This document shows positions 1-6,241 of a stretch of DNA of 8,582 nucleotides, piece after piece. The notes under the pieces are model-generated. The model was not told where the DNA came from, did not search any database, and saw only the letters and a list, made by a program, of their open reading frames with translations. The stretch comes from Betaproteobacteria bacterium. GTDB lineage: Bacteria; Pseudomonadota; Gammaproteobacteria; Burkholderiales; SG8-41. Each line of letters begins with the position of its first letter. The first letter of the stretch is position 1. The stretch covers positions 1-8,582 of the forward strand of contig JANXSE010000295.1 in assembly GCA_025356695.1 (NCBI GenBank). The letters are read 5' to 3'. Position numbers and translations under genes: made by a program.

Positions 1-202
1 TCAGGTGGGTACGAGCGATGTAAAGAGTAAATTGCTTTTTCTGCGGAAGCTTGATCTGCATCAGGTTCGCGCCTGATTGTCGGGGCGCGTTTTACTACCG
101 GCGTGGACGAGTTATTGCGGGAAATACCGTGCAAGGACAAGCGTTAACCGGAATGGCGTGGGATTCTACCTTAAATGGCGGCGGCGGGCGAAACCCGCCG
201 AC
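1..202. other. Left-edge stretch without a recognisable gene
   Basis: No convincing gene is visible. On the minus strand an ATG at 61-59 opens a frame that stays open to the window edge (starting MQIKLPQKKQF), so it could be the start of a further gene in the same direction as the deacetylase, but it has no clear ribosome binding site and is only 20 codons long here. On the plus strand one frame is open from base 2 to a TGA at 74-76, so the end of a plus-strand gene is equally possible. An inverted repeat (ATCAGG at 60-65, CCTGAT at 72-77) lies over this point. Neither reading can be chosen without the flanking sequence. Confidence 0.3.
182..200 (-). terminator. Terminator-like hairpin after the deacetylase gene
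   Basis: A perfect 7-bp GC-only stem (CGGCGGG at 182-188, CCCGCCG at 194-200) closes a 5-base loop. It starts two bases past the TAA stop of the minus-strand deacetylase gene. On that strand the stem is followed by a short ATTTAA stretch about seven bases on, not a proper U run, so it is at best a weak intrinsic terminator or an mRNA-end-stabilising hairpin. The position right at the gene end supports a role; the missing U tract argues against efficient termination. Confidence 0.4.
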
Positions 203-1090
203 TTAGCGCCGCCCGCGCCCCTTCTTGCGGCTGGCAAGGTACCACTCCATGATCTGCTCACCGGTCCAGAACGCCACGCCGGGCTTCTTGCGCAGGGTTT
301 CGAAGACCTGTTCGAAGTACTTGATCCGGTACGGAACCCCGGAAATATAGGGGTGAACCGCAATCGACATGAACTTGGCCGAATGCTTAGCTTCCGCGTA
401 CAAACGGTCGAAATGGTCCATACAGCGCGTATAAAACTCCTTCGCCGGCTGGCTGCGCACGATCATGATCGAAATATCGTTCAATTCGATGCTGTAGGGC
501 AGCGACAGTAAAGGCCCCTTCTTCGTCTTGATCTCGACCGGTTCGTCGTCCAGCGGCCAGTCGCAGATGTAGCGGATGCCGGCCTCGGCAAGGTGCTCCG
601 GCGTGTCCAGCGTCTGCGTAAAGCCCGGCCCCAACCAGCCGACCGGCTGTTTGCCGGTGTAGTTCTTGATGACCTTGACCGCCTTGCGGATGGTCGCGCG
701 CTGGTTTGGTTCCAGATGGATCGGGCGCTGGTCGTAGGAGTGGCCCATGAATTCCCAGCCTGCATCGAGGCAGGCTTTCGCAATCCGCGGATAATCCTCG
801 CAGACGCGCGCATTGACCGACAGCGACGGCGTGATTTTGAGGCGGTCGAGCACCGCCTTCATGCGCCAGAAGCCGACGCGGTTGCCGTATTCATGCCAGG
901 CCCAGTGCGGCACGTCGGGCAGCTGCGTAATGCCGGTCGGCGGCGGCAGCGCCTGCCGCGGCATCGGGCGCCCGATGTCCCACACCTCCACGTTGACGAT
1001 GGGCCAGACGATCATGCGGATGCCTTTCGGCAGCTTCAGCGGTTCGCGGTCGATGCTGGCGGAATAGGAGAGTCGTTCTGATGGGATCAT
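203..1090 (-). CDS. Polysaccharide deacetylase / PuuE-type amidohydrolase family protein
   Basis: A 295-residue cytoplasmic protein with no signal peptide, of the carbohydrate esterase 4-like superfamily, closest in style to the allantoinase PuuE/peptidoglycan deacetylase-like branch. Seen in the sequence: an N-terminal segment RLSYSASIDREPLKLPKG (residues 6-23), a core strand with VNVE (32-35), EFMGHSYDQR (113-122), a DWPLDD stretch (177-182) and a C-terminal HPYISGVPYRIKYFE (246-260). The usual NodB metal motif H-[ST]-x-x-H appears as HSYDQ (117-121), with Gln at the second His, and there is no clear Asp-Asp motif. Known PuuE allantoinase works without metal, so hydrolysis of an amide or cyclic amide is as likely as sugar deacetylation; the substrate is unknown. 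The first ATG (1090) has no good ribosome binding site. A Met at residue 26 has a better one (AAAGG, six bases away), but the segment before it looks like the family's conserved start, so the long form is preferred. Divergent from the receptor gene. Confidence 0.8.
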   Translation of the reverse strand: MIPSERLSYSASIDREPLKLPKGIRMIVWPIVNVEVWDIGRPMPRQALPPPTGITQLPDVPHWAWHEYGNRVGFWRMKAVLDRLKITPSLSVNARVCEDYPRIAKACLDAGWEFMGHSYDQRPIHLEPNQRATIRKAVKVIKNYTGKQPVGWLGPGFTQTLDTPEHLAEAGIRYICDWPLDDEPVEIKTKKGPLLSLPYSIELNDISIMIVRSQPAKEFYTRCMDHFDRLYAEAKHSAKFMSIAVHPYISGVPYRIKYFEQVFETLRKKPGVAFWTGEQIMEWYLASRKKGRGRR

Positions 1091-1189
1091 GGCGCGCCGT
1101 AATTTGGATTTGGGTAAATGCCGATTTTACTGAATTTGCACTGATCGCACCGCCTGCTCTACCATGCGCGACATTCCCGGAGGATCAAC
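1091..1189. promoter_or_regulatory. Divergent promoter region with a small palindrome
   Basis: This 99-base gap separates the start codons of the deacetylase (-) and receptor (+) genes and must hold promoters for at least the receptor. Towards the receptor, TTGCAC (1136-1141) and TACCAT (1160-1165), 18 bases apart, form a mediocre sigma-70-like pair. Towards the deacetylase, TAAAAT (complement of 1124-1129) is a good -10-like hexamer but has no clear -35. A 17-bp palindrome, GTAAA-N7-TTTAC (1114-1130), overlaps that -10 and could be an operator, though short palindromes like this arise by chance. The region is AT-rich compared with its surroundings from about 1101 to 1138. Confidence 0.4.
1179..1183 (+). 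promoter_or_regulatory. Ribosome binding site of the receptor gene
   Basis: GGAGG sits six bases before the ATG at 1190. This near-ideal Shine-Dalgarno sequence fixes the receptor start at 1190, ahead of the signal peptide, and rules against the upstream ATG at 1164, which lies in another frame. Confidence 0.85.
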
Positions 1190-2146
1190 ATGCAAAAAAT
1201 GCCGTTCGCGTTGTTGTTTGCCGTCGCCGCTGCAACAGCGAGCGCAGCCTATCCGGAAAAACCTATCCGCATCATCGTACCCTATGTCCCCGGCGGCAAT
1301 ATCGACATCACCGCGCGCACACTGGCGCCGGGCCTCGGCGAAGCGCTGGGACAGACCATCGTCGTCGAAAACCGCGGCGGCGCCGGCGGCACCATCGGCA
1401 CGGAGATCGCAGCGAAAGCGCCGGCCGACGGCTACACCCTGCTGCTGGGTTCCAGTGGCACGCTGACCAACGCGCCTGCACTCTATCCGAAACTCGGTTA
1501 CGACCCGCTGAAGGATTTTGCCACCACTTCGATGACCACCGTGGTGCCCATCGTCATCGAAACGCATCCGTCGGTACCAGTCAAAACCGTGCGCGAATTC
1601 ATCGCGCTCGCGAAGTCACGACCCGATCGCATCACCATGGCCTCGGCCGGCAGCGGCAGCAGCAACCATCTGGCCGGCGCGCTGTTTCAGAAGGAGACAC
1701 AAACGCGGCTCATACACGTGCCCTACAAAGGCAGCGGCGCGGCACTGGTCGATCTGATGGGCGGACAGGTCGATGTGTTCTTCGACCAGCTGTCGTCGTC
1801 GATCGGTTATCTGCAATCCGGAAAATTGCGCGCAATCGCGGTAACGACGCTGAAGCGTTCGCCGCATCTGCCGGAAGTGCCGAGCGCCAACGAATCCGGC
1901 GTACCCGGCTTCGACGCCAGCACGGTCACCGGCATTGCGCTGCCCGCGGCAACGCCGGCGGAAGTTGTAATGAAAGTACACACCGCGCTGATCAAGGTGT
2001 TGCGCGCCAAGTCAACGCGCGACAGCTTCGCGCGCTTTGGCGCGGAAACGCTGGAGAGCAGCCCCGAGGAATTTGCGAAATTTATTCGCGAGGATCTGGC
2101 AAAGTGGAGCAAGCTTGTGCGCGAGACCGGCATCAAGCTTGAATAA
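1190..2146 (+). CDS. Tripartite tricarboxylate transporter substrate-binding protein (Bug/TctC family)
   Basis: A 318-residue periplasmic receptor for the TctABC class of sodium-driven carboxylate importers. It starts with a Sec signal peptide: a short basic start (MQK), a hydrophobic core (residues 5-15) and an A-S-A cleavage site at 17-19, leaving a mature protein that begins near YPEKPI. Family landmarks are clear: PYVPGGNIDITAR (31-43), with Asp39 in the loop that contacts the ligand carboxylate in known Bug structures, VVENRGGAGG (58-67), and VPYKGSGAALVDLMGGQVD (177-195). Length fits the family. Bug proteins bind diverse carboxylates and occasionally amides, so the ligand cannot be read off. 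It stands alone on the plus strand, but its likely partners TctA and TctB are in the facing cluster a few kilobases away. Its TAA stop ends at the base before the stop of the leuD-like gene, leaving no room for a private terminator. Confidence 0.95.
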   Translation: MQKMPFALLFAVAAATASAAYPEKPIRIIVPYVPGGNIDITARTLAPGLGEALGQTIVVENRGGAGGTIGTEIAAKAPADGYTLLLGSSGTLTNAPALYPKLGYDPLKDFATTSMTTVVPIVIETHPSVPVKTVREFIALAKSRPDRITMASAGSGSSNHLAGALFQKETQTRLIHVPYKGSGAALVDLMGGQVDVFFDQLSSSIGYLQSGKLRAIAVTTLKRSPHLPEVPSANESGVPGFDASTVTGIALPAATPAEVVMKVHTALIKVLRAKSTRDSFARFGAETLESSPEEFAKFIREDLAKWSKLVRETGIKLE

Positions 2147-2752
2147 TTAGTACAACCAGCTGCGCTCGCGTTTGTACGCCGCTTCAAACGCTTCGATGGC
2201 AGTTTGATACTGGCGCGTGCGGTCGACATCATCCAGGCCTTCGAGCAGGCATTTCTTGCGCACCGGATGAATCTCGAAGTGATGTACCGTACCGGCGACA
2301 TCCGTGACCGTCTGTGCCGCGAGATCGACCGCAATCGTCGCGCCGACACTATCCCTCAGCTGCCGGCGGATTTCATCGGCCGCAGCAGCAGGCAACACCA
2401 CCGGCAGCAGGCCGTTCTTGCCGCAGTTGTTGGCAAAAATATCGCCGAAGCTCGGTGCGATGACACAGCGGATACCGAACTCATAGAGCGAATAGACGGC
2501 GCTTTCGCGCGATGAGCCGCAGCCAAAATTGCGGTCAGCAACGATGATGCCCGCATGGTTGTAAGGCTCGGCGTTAAGAATGAATTCCTTTTCGCTGCCG
2601 TCTGCGTTGAAGCGCAGGTCGTGAAACAGAACCTGCGCATACTTCGGACCGCGCGGCACCTTGTTGAAACGCGTCGGGCACAGCTGATTGGTATCGATGT
2701 TCGGCTGGTCGAACGGTGCCGCGATCGCCGTCAGCGTGGTGAATGGCTTCAT
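2147..2752 (-). CDS. LeuD-like small subunit of a 3-isopropylmalate dehydratase-type isomerase
   Basis: A 201-residue swivelling-domain subunit that pairs with the LeuC-like protein encoded just upstream. Seen: FTTLTAIAAPFD (4-15), NIDTNQLCP (18-26), NFGCGSSRES (75-84), IAPSFGDIFANNCGKNG (98-114), and a typical C-terminal helix. Length matches bacterial LeuD. Two conserved places differ from housekeeping LeuD as I know it: DTDQIIP reads DTNQLCP, and GCGSSREHA reads GCGSSRESA (Ser84 for His). Both lie in or near the substrate pocket, so a substrate other than isopropylmalate is plausible. The start ATG follows the TAG of the leuC-like gene after one base (TAG-T-ATG) with only a weak ribosome binding site, suggesting translational coupling. 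Last gene of the cluster. The family assignment is sure; calling it the leucine enzyme is not, so no gene symbol is given. Confidence 0.93.
   Translation of the reverse strand: MKPFTTLTAIAAPFDQPNIDTNQLCPTRFNKVPRGPKYAQVLFHDLRFNADGSEKEFILNAEPYNHAGIIVADRNFGCGSSRESAVYSLYEFGIRCVIAPSFGDIFANNCGKNGLLPVVLPAAAADEIRRQLRDSVGATIAVDLAAQTVTDVAGTVHHFEIHPVRKKCLLEGLDDVDRTRQYQTAIEAFEAAYKRERSWLY
2150..2177. repeat. Inverted repeat at the receptor/leuD convergence
   Basis: GTACAA (2150-2155) and TTGTAC (2172-2177) form a perfect 6-bp inverted repeat around 16 bases that include a CAGCTG palindrome. It begins three bases after the plus-strand receptor stop and lies inside the last codons of the minus-strand leuD-like gene. 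It could act as a weak two-way transcription end for the converging units, but no U tract follows on either strand, and a 6-bp repeat may be chance. Confidence 0.35.
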
Positions 2753-2753
2753 A

Positions 2754-4160
2754 CTATGCTTTCGCTGCGAGTTCGCGCACGTCGGTAAAACGCCCCTTGA
2801 GAGCCGCTGCCGCCGCCATCGCCGGACTCATCAGATGCGTGCGTCCGCCAGTACCCTGGCGGCCCTTGAAATTGCGGTTAGACGTTGAGGCGCAGCGTTC
2901 GCCCGGCTGCAACTGATCGCCGTTGAGGGCCGTGCACAGCGAGCAGCCCGGCTCGCGCCACTCGAAACCTGCAGCCGTGAAAATCTTGTCCAGGCCTTCT
3001 TTTTCCGCCTGATGCTGGATGCTGCGCGAGCCCGGCACCACCCACGCCGGCACCTGTGCCTTGCCGAGCTTCGCCACCGCAGCCGCGGCGCGCAGGTCTT
3101 CAATGCGCGCATTGGTGCAAGAGCCGATAAAGACGCGGTCGATTTTGATGTCGGACAAGGCCATGCCCGGCGCCAGCGCCATGTAGTCGATGGCCGAGGT
3201 GATTTCAGCGCGCTGCACTTCGTCCCTGGCATTACGCGGATCCGGAACAACGCCATTGATTGGCAGCGCCTGCTCTGGATTGGTGCCCCAGGTCACCATC
3301 GGCGCAATCACCCTGGCATCGAGTTCGACGGTCTTGTCGAACGTCGCACCGGCATCCGAGGGCAGCGTTTTCCAGAAGGCCAGCGCTTCATCGAGCGCCG
3401 CACCCTTTGGCGCATACGGACGGCCCGCCATGTAGGCAAAGGTCGTTTCGTCGGGCGCCATCATGCCGGCACGGCCGCCGGCTTCGATCGTCATGTTGCA
3501 TACCGTCATGCGCGCTTCCATGCTCATCGCTCGAACCGTCGAACCCGCGTATTCAAGCACGTAACCGACGCCACCGCTGACGCCGATTTTGGCAATGATG
3601 GCGAGGATCAGATCCTTGGCCGAAACACCGAAGCCCAGTGCGCCTTCAATCTGAATGCGCTGCGTTTTCGGCGTGCGTTGCCACAGTGTTTGCGTTGCCA
3701 TGACGTGCATGATTTCGGAGGCACCGACACCGAAGGCCAGCGTACCGAAGGCGCCGTGCGTGGACGTATGCGAATCGGCGCCGACCATGACGAGGCCAGG
3801 CTGCGTGATGCCCTGCTCCGGCGGCACGATATGCAGGATGCCCTGCTGCGGATGATCGATGCCGAAGTGCGTGATCCGGTGTTCTTTGGCGTTCGCTTCG
3901 AGCTGCAACACCATGTTGCGGATTTCCGGCACGGCAATGCCGTTCACACCCTTGCTGCGTCCGGTGGTCGGCACGTAATGATCATTGAAGGCGAATACCT
4001 GCTGCGGCCGGAACAAGGCGCGCTTCTGTTCGCGAATCGTGTCGAAGGCGTGCGACGAGCCTTCGTGAATCAGCGCGCGGTCGATATAAAGCAGTGATTC
4101 ACCCTCTTCCGTCGCGACTACGTGGCGGTCCCATATTTTTTCGAACATGGTCCGCGGCAT
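2754..4160 (-). CDS. LeuC-like large subunit of a 3-isopropylmalate dehydratase-type isomerase
   Basis: A 468-residue aconitase-superfamily subunit that binds a [4Fe-4S] cluster and, with the small subunit, moves a hydroxyl between neighbouring carbons by dehydration and rehydration. Seen (numbered from this start): TMFEKIWDRHVV near the N-terminus, GADSHTSTHGAFG (127-139), IEAGGRAGMMAPDE (225-238), and the three expected cluster cysteines in GSCTNAR (Cys348) and GCSLC (Cys406, Cys409), followed by GERCASTSNRNFKGRQG. It is complete and looks active. Departures from housekeeping LeuC are CSLCTALNGD where CSMCLxMNPD is usual, and ADSHT for GDSHT. Start choice: ATG at 4160 matches the family N-terminus and has GGGG six bases upstream. 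ATG at 4175 would overlap the previous stop as TAATG and add five residues; it is possible. Sits between the FAH-family gene (14-base gap) and the leuD-like gene (one-base gap). Confidence 0.94.
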   Translation of the reverse strand: MPRTMFEKIWDRHVVATEEGESLLYIDRALIHEGSSHAFDTIREQKRALFRPQQVFAFNDHYVPTTGRSKGVNGIAVPEIRNMVLQLEANAKEHRITHFGIDHPQQGILHIVPPEQGITQPGLVMVGADSHTSTHGAFGTLAFGVGASEIMHVMATQTLWQRTPKTQRIQIEGALGFGVSAKDLILAIIAKIGVSGGVGYVLEYAGSTVRAMSMEARMTVCNMTIEAGGRAGMMAPDETTFAYMAGRPYAPKGAALDEALAFWKTLPSDAGATFDKTVELDARVIAPMVTWGTNPEQALPINGVVPDPRNARDEVQRAEITSAIDYMALAPGMALSDIKIDRVFIGSCTNARIEDLRAAAAVAKLGKAQVPAWVVPGSRSIQHQAEKEGLDKIFTAAGFEWREPGCSLCTALNGDQLQPGERCASTSNRNFKGRQGTGGRTHLMSPAMAAAAALKGRFTDVRELAAKA

Positions 4161-4174
4161 TGCTTGCCCCGGCA

Positions 4175-5167
4175 TTATCGGTGGCCACCGCTGCGCGGCT
4201 CGTTGACCACGGCGTTGACCAGCGTGCCGATCTTCTCGATCTCGCATTCGATGACGTCGCCGGCGTTGAGGTACCAGTCAGGGTTCGCCAATCCGCCGCC
4301 ACCGGGCGAGCCGGTGGCAATGACGTCGCCGGGCATCAGCGTCATCTGCGACATGTAGGAGACCAGTTTCGGAATCGAGTGGATCATGTCGCGTGTGCTG
4401 CCGTCCTGCCGCAGTTCGCCATTGACGCGCGTCTGAATACGCAGATTCATCGGGTCTGTGATTTCAACCTTAGTCACCAGATACGGCCCCATCGGTGCGA
4501 AGGTATCGAAGGTCTTGCCGAGCAGCGGATGGCCGGCGTCACGTTCGATGTCGGCGATATCACGCGCGGTGACGTCATTCAAAATCGTGTAGCCGGCGAT
4601 CACGTCGTAAGCGCGCTCTTCCGGCACGTGTTTGCATTTCTTGCCGATGACGATGGCAAGTTCCGTTTCACAATCCAGCCGCTTGGTAATCACCGGCTTG
4701 AGAATGTCCCGTCCCGGCCCAACGATGCACGACGGCACCTTGATGAAACCCGTCGGCACTTTGCCGCCCTGCCGCCCCGGATTCTTGTTATAGCCGGGAT
4801 AATTACGCGCCACCGCAATGATCTTGCTGCCGCGCACCGGCGCATAGAGTCTGCAGTCGGCGAGCGGAACGAACAGGTCTTCGCTATTCAGGCCTGCCGC
4901 GTCCGGTTCCGCCTTCACCAGATCGCTCAACCAGCCGTAAGCTTCCGACAGCGCTTCCCAGGCCGGCGCGCCGACATGCAAAAACTGCGCGACATAAGGC
5001 GGCAGAAAAATGCTGGCAAGCTCGCGCCCCTTCGGATTGCCGATTTCCTCGATTAGATAACGCGCGTAACCGGCGCGCAGATCGGCCACCATGTTATCGC
5101 CGACCAGCACACCGAGACGCGCCTGTGCGGCTTTTTGCCCTTTGCGGCTGTAACGCAGCAGTTTCAT
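4175..5167 (-). CDS. Fumarylacetoacetate hydrolase (FAH) family protein
   Basis: A 330-residue cytoplasmic enzyme with an N-terminal domain (about 1-105) and a C-terminal FAH fold (about 110-322). Family members use a divalent metal to cleave C-C bonds in acylpyruvates, decarboxylate oxaloacetate-like acids, or isomerise or dehydrate 2-oxo acids. The metal-binding set is intact: Glu167 and Glu169 in DCETELAIVIGK, and Asp198 in NDVTARD. Also seen: GPYLVTK (227-233) and MPGDVIATGSPGGGG (278-292), a usual FAH signature. Odd: the lid motif usually written RNYxxHxxE reads RNYPGYNKN (121-129), so both the His and the Glu of the catalytic dyad described for FAHD1-type enzymes are replaced (Tyr126, Asn129). 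This argues against ordinary acylpyruvate hydrolysis, or for a dyad supplied elsewhere. The ATG has a run of six G (complement of 5175-5180) seven bases upstream. Gap to the preceding dehydrogenase gene is 29 bases. Confidence 0.9.
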   Translation of the reverse strand: MKLLRYSRKGQKAAQARLGVLVGDNMVADLRAGYARYLIEEIGNPKGRELASIFLPPYVAQFLHVGAPAWEALSEAYGWLSDLVKAEPDAAGLNSEDLFVPLADCRLYAPVRGSKIIAVARNYPGYNKNPGRQGGKVPTGFIKVPSCIVGPGRDILKPVITKRLDCETELAIVIGKKCKHVPEERAYDVIAGYTILNDVTARDIADIERDAGHPLLGKTFDTFAPMGPYLVTKVEITDPMNLRIQTRVNGELRQDGSTRDMIHSIPKLVSYMSQMTLMPGDVIATGSPGGGGLANPDWYLNAGDVIECEIEKIGTLVNAVVNEPRSGGHR

Positions 5168-5196
5168 GCCAATTCCCCCCGGCCCTTTCAGGCCTT

Positions 5197-6225
5197 TTAT
5201 GCCTTGAGTCTGTCGATGATCGCGCGCGTCATGCCGCGGGTGCCCGCAGTGCCGCCGAGGTCGCGCGTGACTTGTTTGCCTTCACGTAATACGTCTGCCA
5301 GCGCGGCATCGATGCGGTCGGCCGCGTTGGCCTCGCCGATGTAACGCAGCATCATTACCACCGACAGAATGACCGCCATCGGATTGGCCATGTCTTTGCC
5401 CGCAATGTCCGGTGCGCTGCCGTGAACCGCTTCAAACATCGCACAGTCAGTGCCGATGTTGGCGCCGGGTGCGACGCCCAAGCCGCCGACCAGACCAGCG
5501 GCCAGATCAGAAATGATGTCGCCGTACAGATTCGGCAGCACCAGACAATCGAAGGTTTCCGGCTTGATCACCAGCTCCATGCTCAGCGCGTCGATCACCC
5601 GCGCATCGAATTCAAACGCCGGATATTCCTTCGCAACCTTTTCCGCCGACCTCAGGAAAAGGCCGTCGGTCAGCTTGAGCACGTTGGATTTGTGCGCGGC
5701 GGTAAGTTTTTTGCGGCCGGTACGCTGCATATAGTCGAAGGCAAAGCGTGTGACCCGCTCGCTGGCGCCGCGCGTGATGATCTTGATCGCCTCGGCGGTG
5801 TCGGCATCGATCATGCGCTCGCGGCCGATATACAGGTCTTCGCTGTTTTCGCGAAAGATCATGATATCGACGTTTTCAAAACGCGATTTTATGCCCGGAT
5901 AGTTGCGCGCCGGCCGCACGTTGACGAAGAGCTTCAGTTCTTTGCGCAGCGCAATCGCCACACTCGGATAAATGCGGTCACCGACCTGCACCGGATAAGC
6001 GTCGCCGAACGGTGTCTGCGTCGGCCCCTTGACGGCGATCTTGTTGCGCGCGATCGATTCAAACACCGCCGGCGGCAGCGGATTGCCGCCCGCGTTGCCG
6101 GTGCGCATGCCGGCCTCGACCACTTCCCACTCAATGGCAACGCCGCTTGCATCAACGATATCGCGCGCGGATTGGGTGGCTTCCGGGCCAATGCCATCGC
6201 CCGGTATGAGTGTGACGCGGTGCAT
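5197..6225 (-). CDS. Isocitrate/isopropylmalate dehydrogenase family protein, probably NAD-dependent
   Basis: A 342-residue beta-decarboxylating dehydrogenase, which oxidises a 2-hydroxy-3-carboxy acid and releases CO2 to give a 2-oxo acid. Seen: start LIPGDGIGPE (6-15), substrate arginines Arg94, Arg104 and Arg125, RENSEDLYIG (125-134) with the catalytic Tyr132, HKSNVLK with Lys179, the metal site Asp236 and Asp240 in the family signature NLYGDIISD, and HGSAPDIAGKDMANP (268-282). Asp273-Ile274 at the cofactor-selecting place points to NAD, since NADP-dependent E. coli IDH has Lys-Tyr there. Overall it resembles NAD-isocitrate or homoisocitrate dehydrogenases more than LeuB, which has RELTGG where this has RENSED. 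Odd: the substrate loop (72-90) is about ten residues longer than in IDH, and the IDH S-x-N carboxylate-binding motif reads S88-V-A90. The acid is therefore probably not isocitrate. ATG at 6225 has a weak AAGG upstream; 16 bases after tctA. Confidence 0.92.
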   Translation of the reverse strand: MHRVTLIPGDGIGPEATQSARDIVDASGVAIEWEVVEAGMRTGNAGGNPLPPAVFESIARNKIAVKGPTQTPFGDAYPVQVGDRIYPSVAIALRKELKLFVNVRPARNYPGIKSRFENVDIMIFRENSEDLYIGRERMIDADTAEAIKIITRGASERVTRFAFDYMQRTGRKKLTAAHKSNVLKLTDGLFLRSAEKVAKEYPAFEFDARVIDALSMELVIKPETFDCLVLPNLYGDIISDLAAGLVGGLGVAPGANIGTDCAMFEAVHGSAPDIAGKDMANPMAVILSVVMMLRYIGEANAADRIDAALADVLREGKQVTRDLGGTAGTRGMTRAIIDRLKA

Positions 6226-6241
6226 GCGGGTTCTGCCTTGT

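Noticed and set aside
1081..2142. Long plus-strand open frame of 353 codons overlapping the receptor gene
   Set aside because: It is rich in Arg and His with no known motif and lies in a shifted frame over the receptor, whose signal peptide, ribosome binding site and family motifs are clear. It is a high-GC shadow frame.
3012..4097. Plus-strand open frame of 361 codons opposite the leuC-like gene
   Set aside because: Antisense shadow of a well-conserved gene; no recognisable domain or ribosome binding site.
2147..4160. Naming the pair leuD and leuC as leucine biosynthesis genes
   Set aside because: Family membership is certain, but the absence of leuA, the IDH-like dehydrogenase, the transporter context and altered active-site positions make the leucine role doubtful.
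4161..4247. N-terminal extension of the LeuC-like protein (start at 4247)
   Set aside because: The added residues (MRDREDRHAG onwards) overlap the end of the FAH gene and do not resemble any LeuC; the family N-terminus begins near 4160.
5168..5196. GGCC-type inverted repeat between the dehydrogenase and FAH genes as a terminator
   Set aside because: The arms are only four bases with no U tract, and the 29-base gap is filled mostly by the FAH ribosome binding site.
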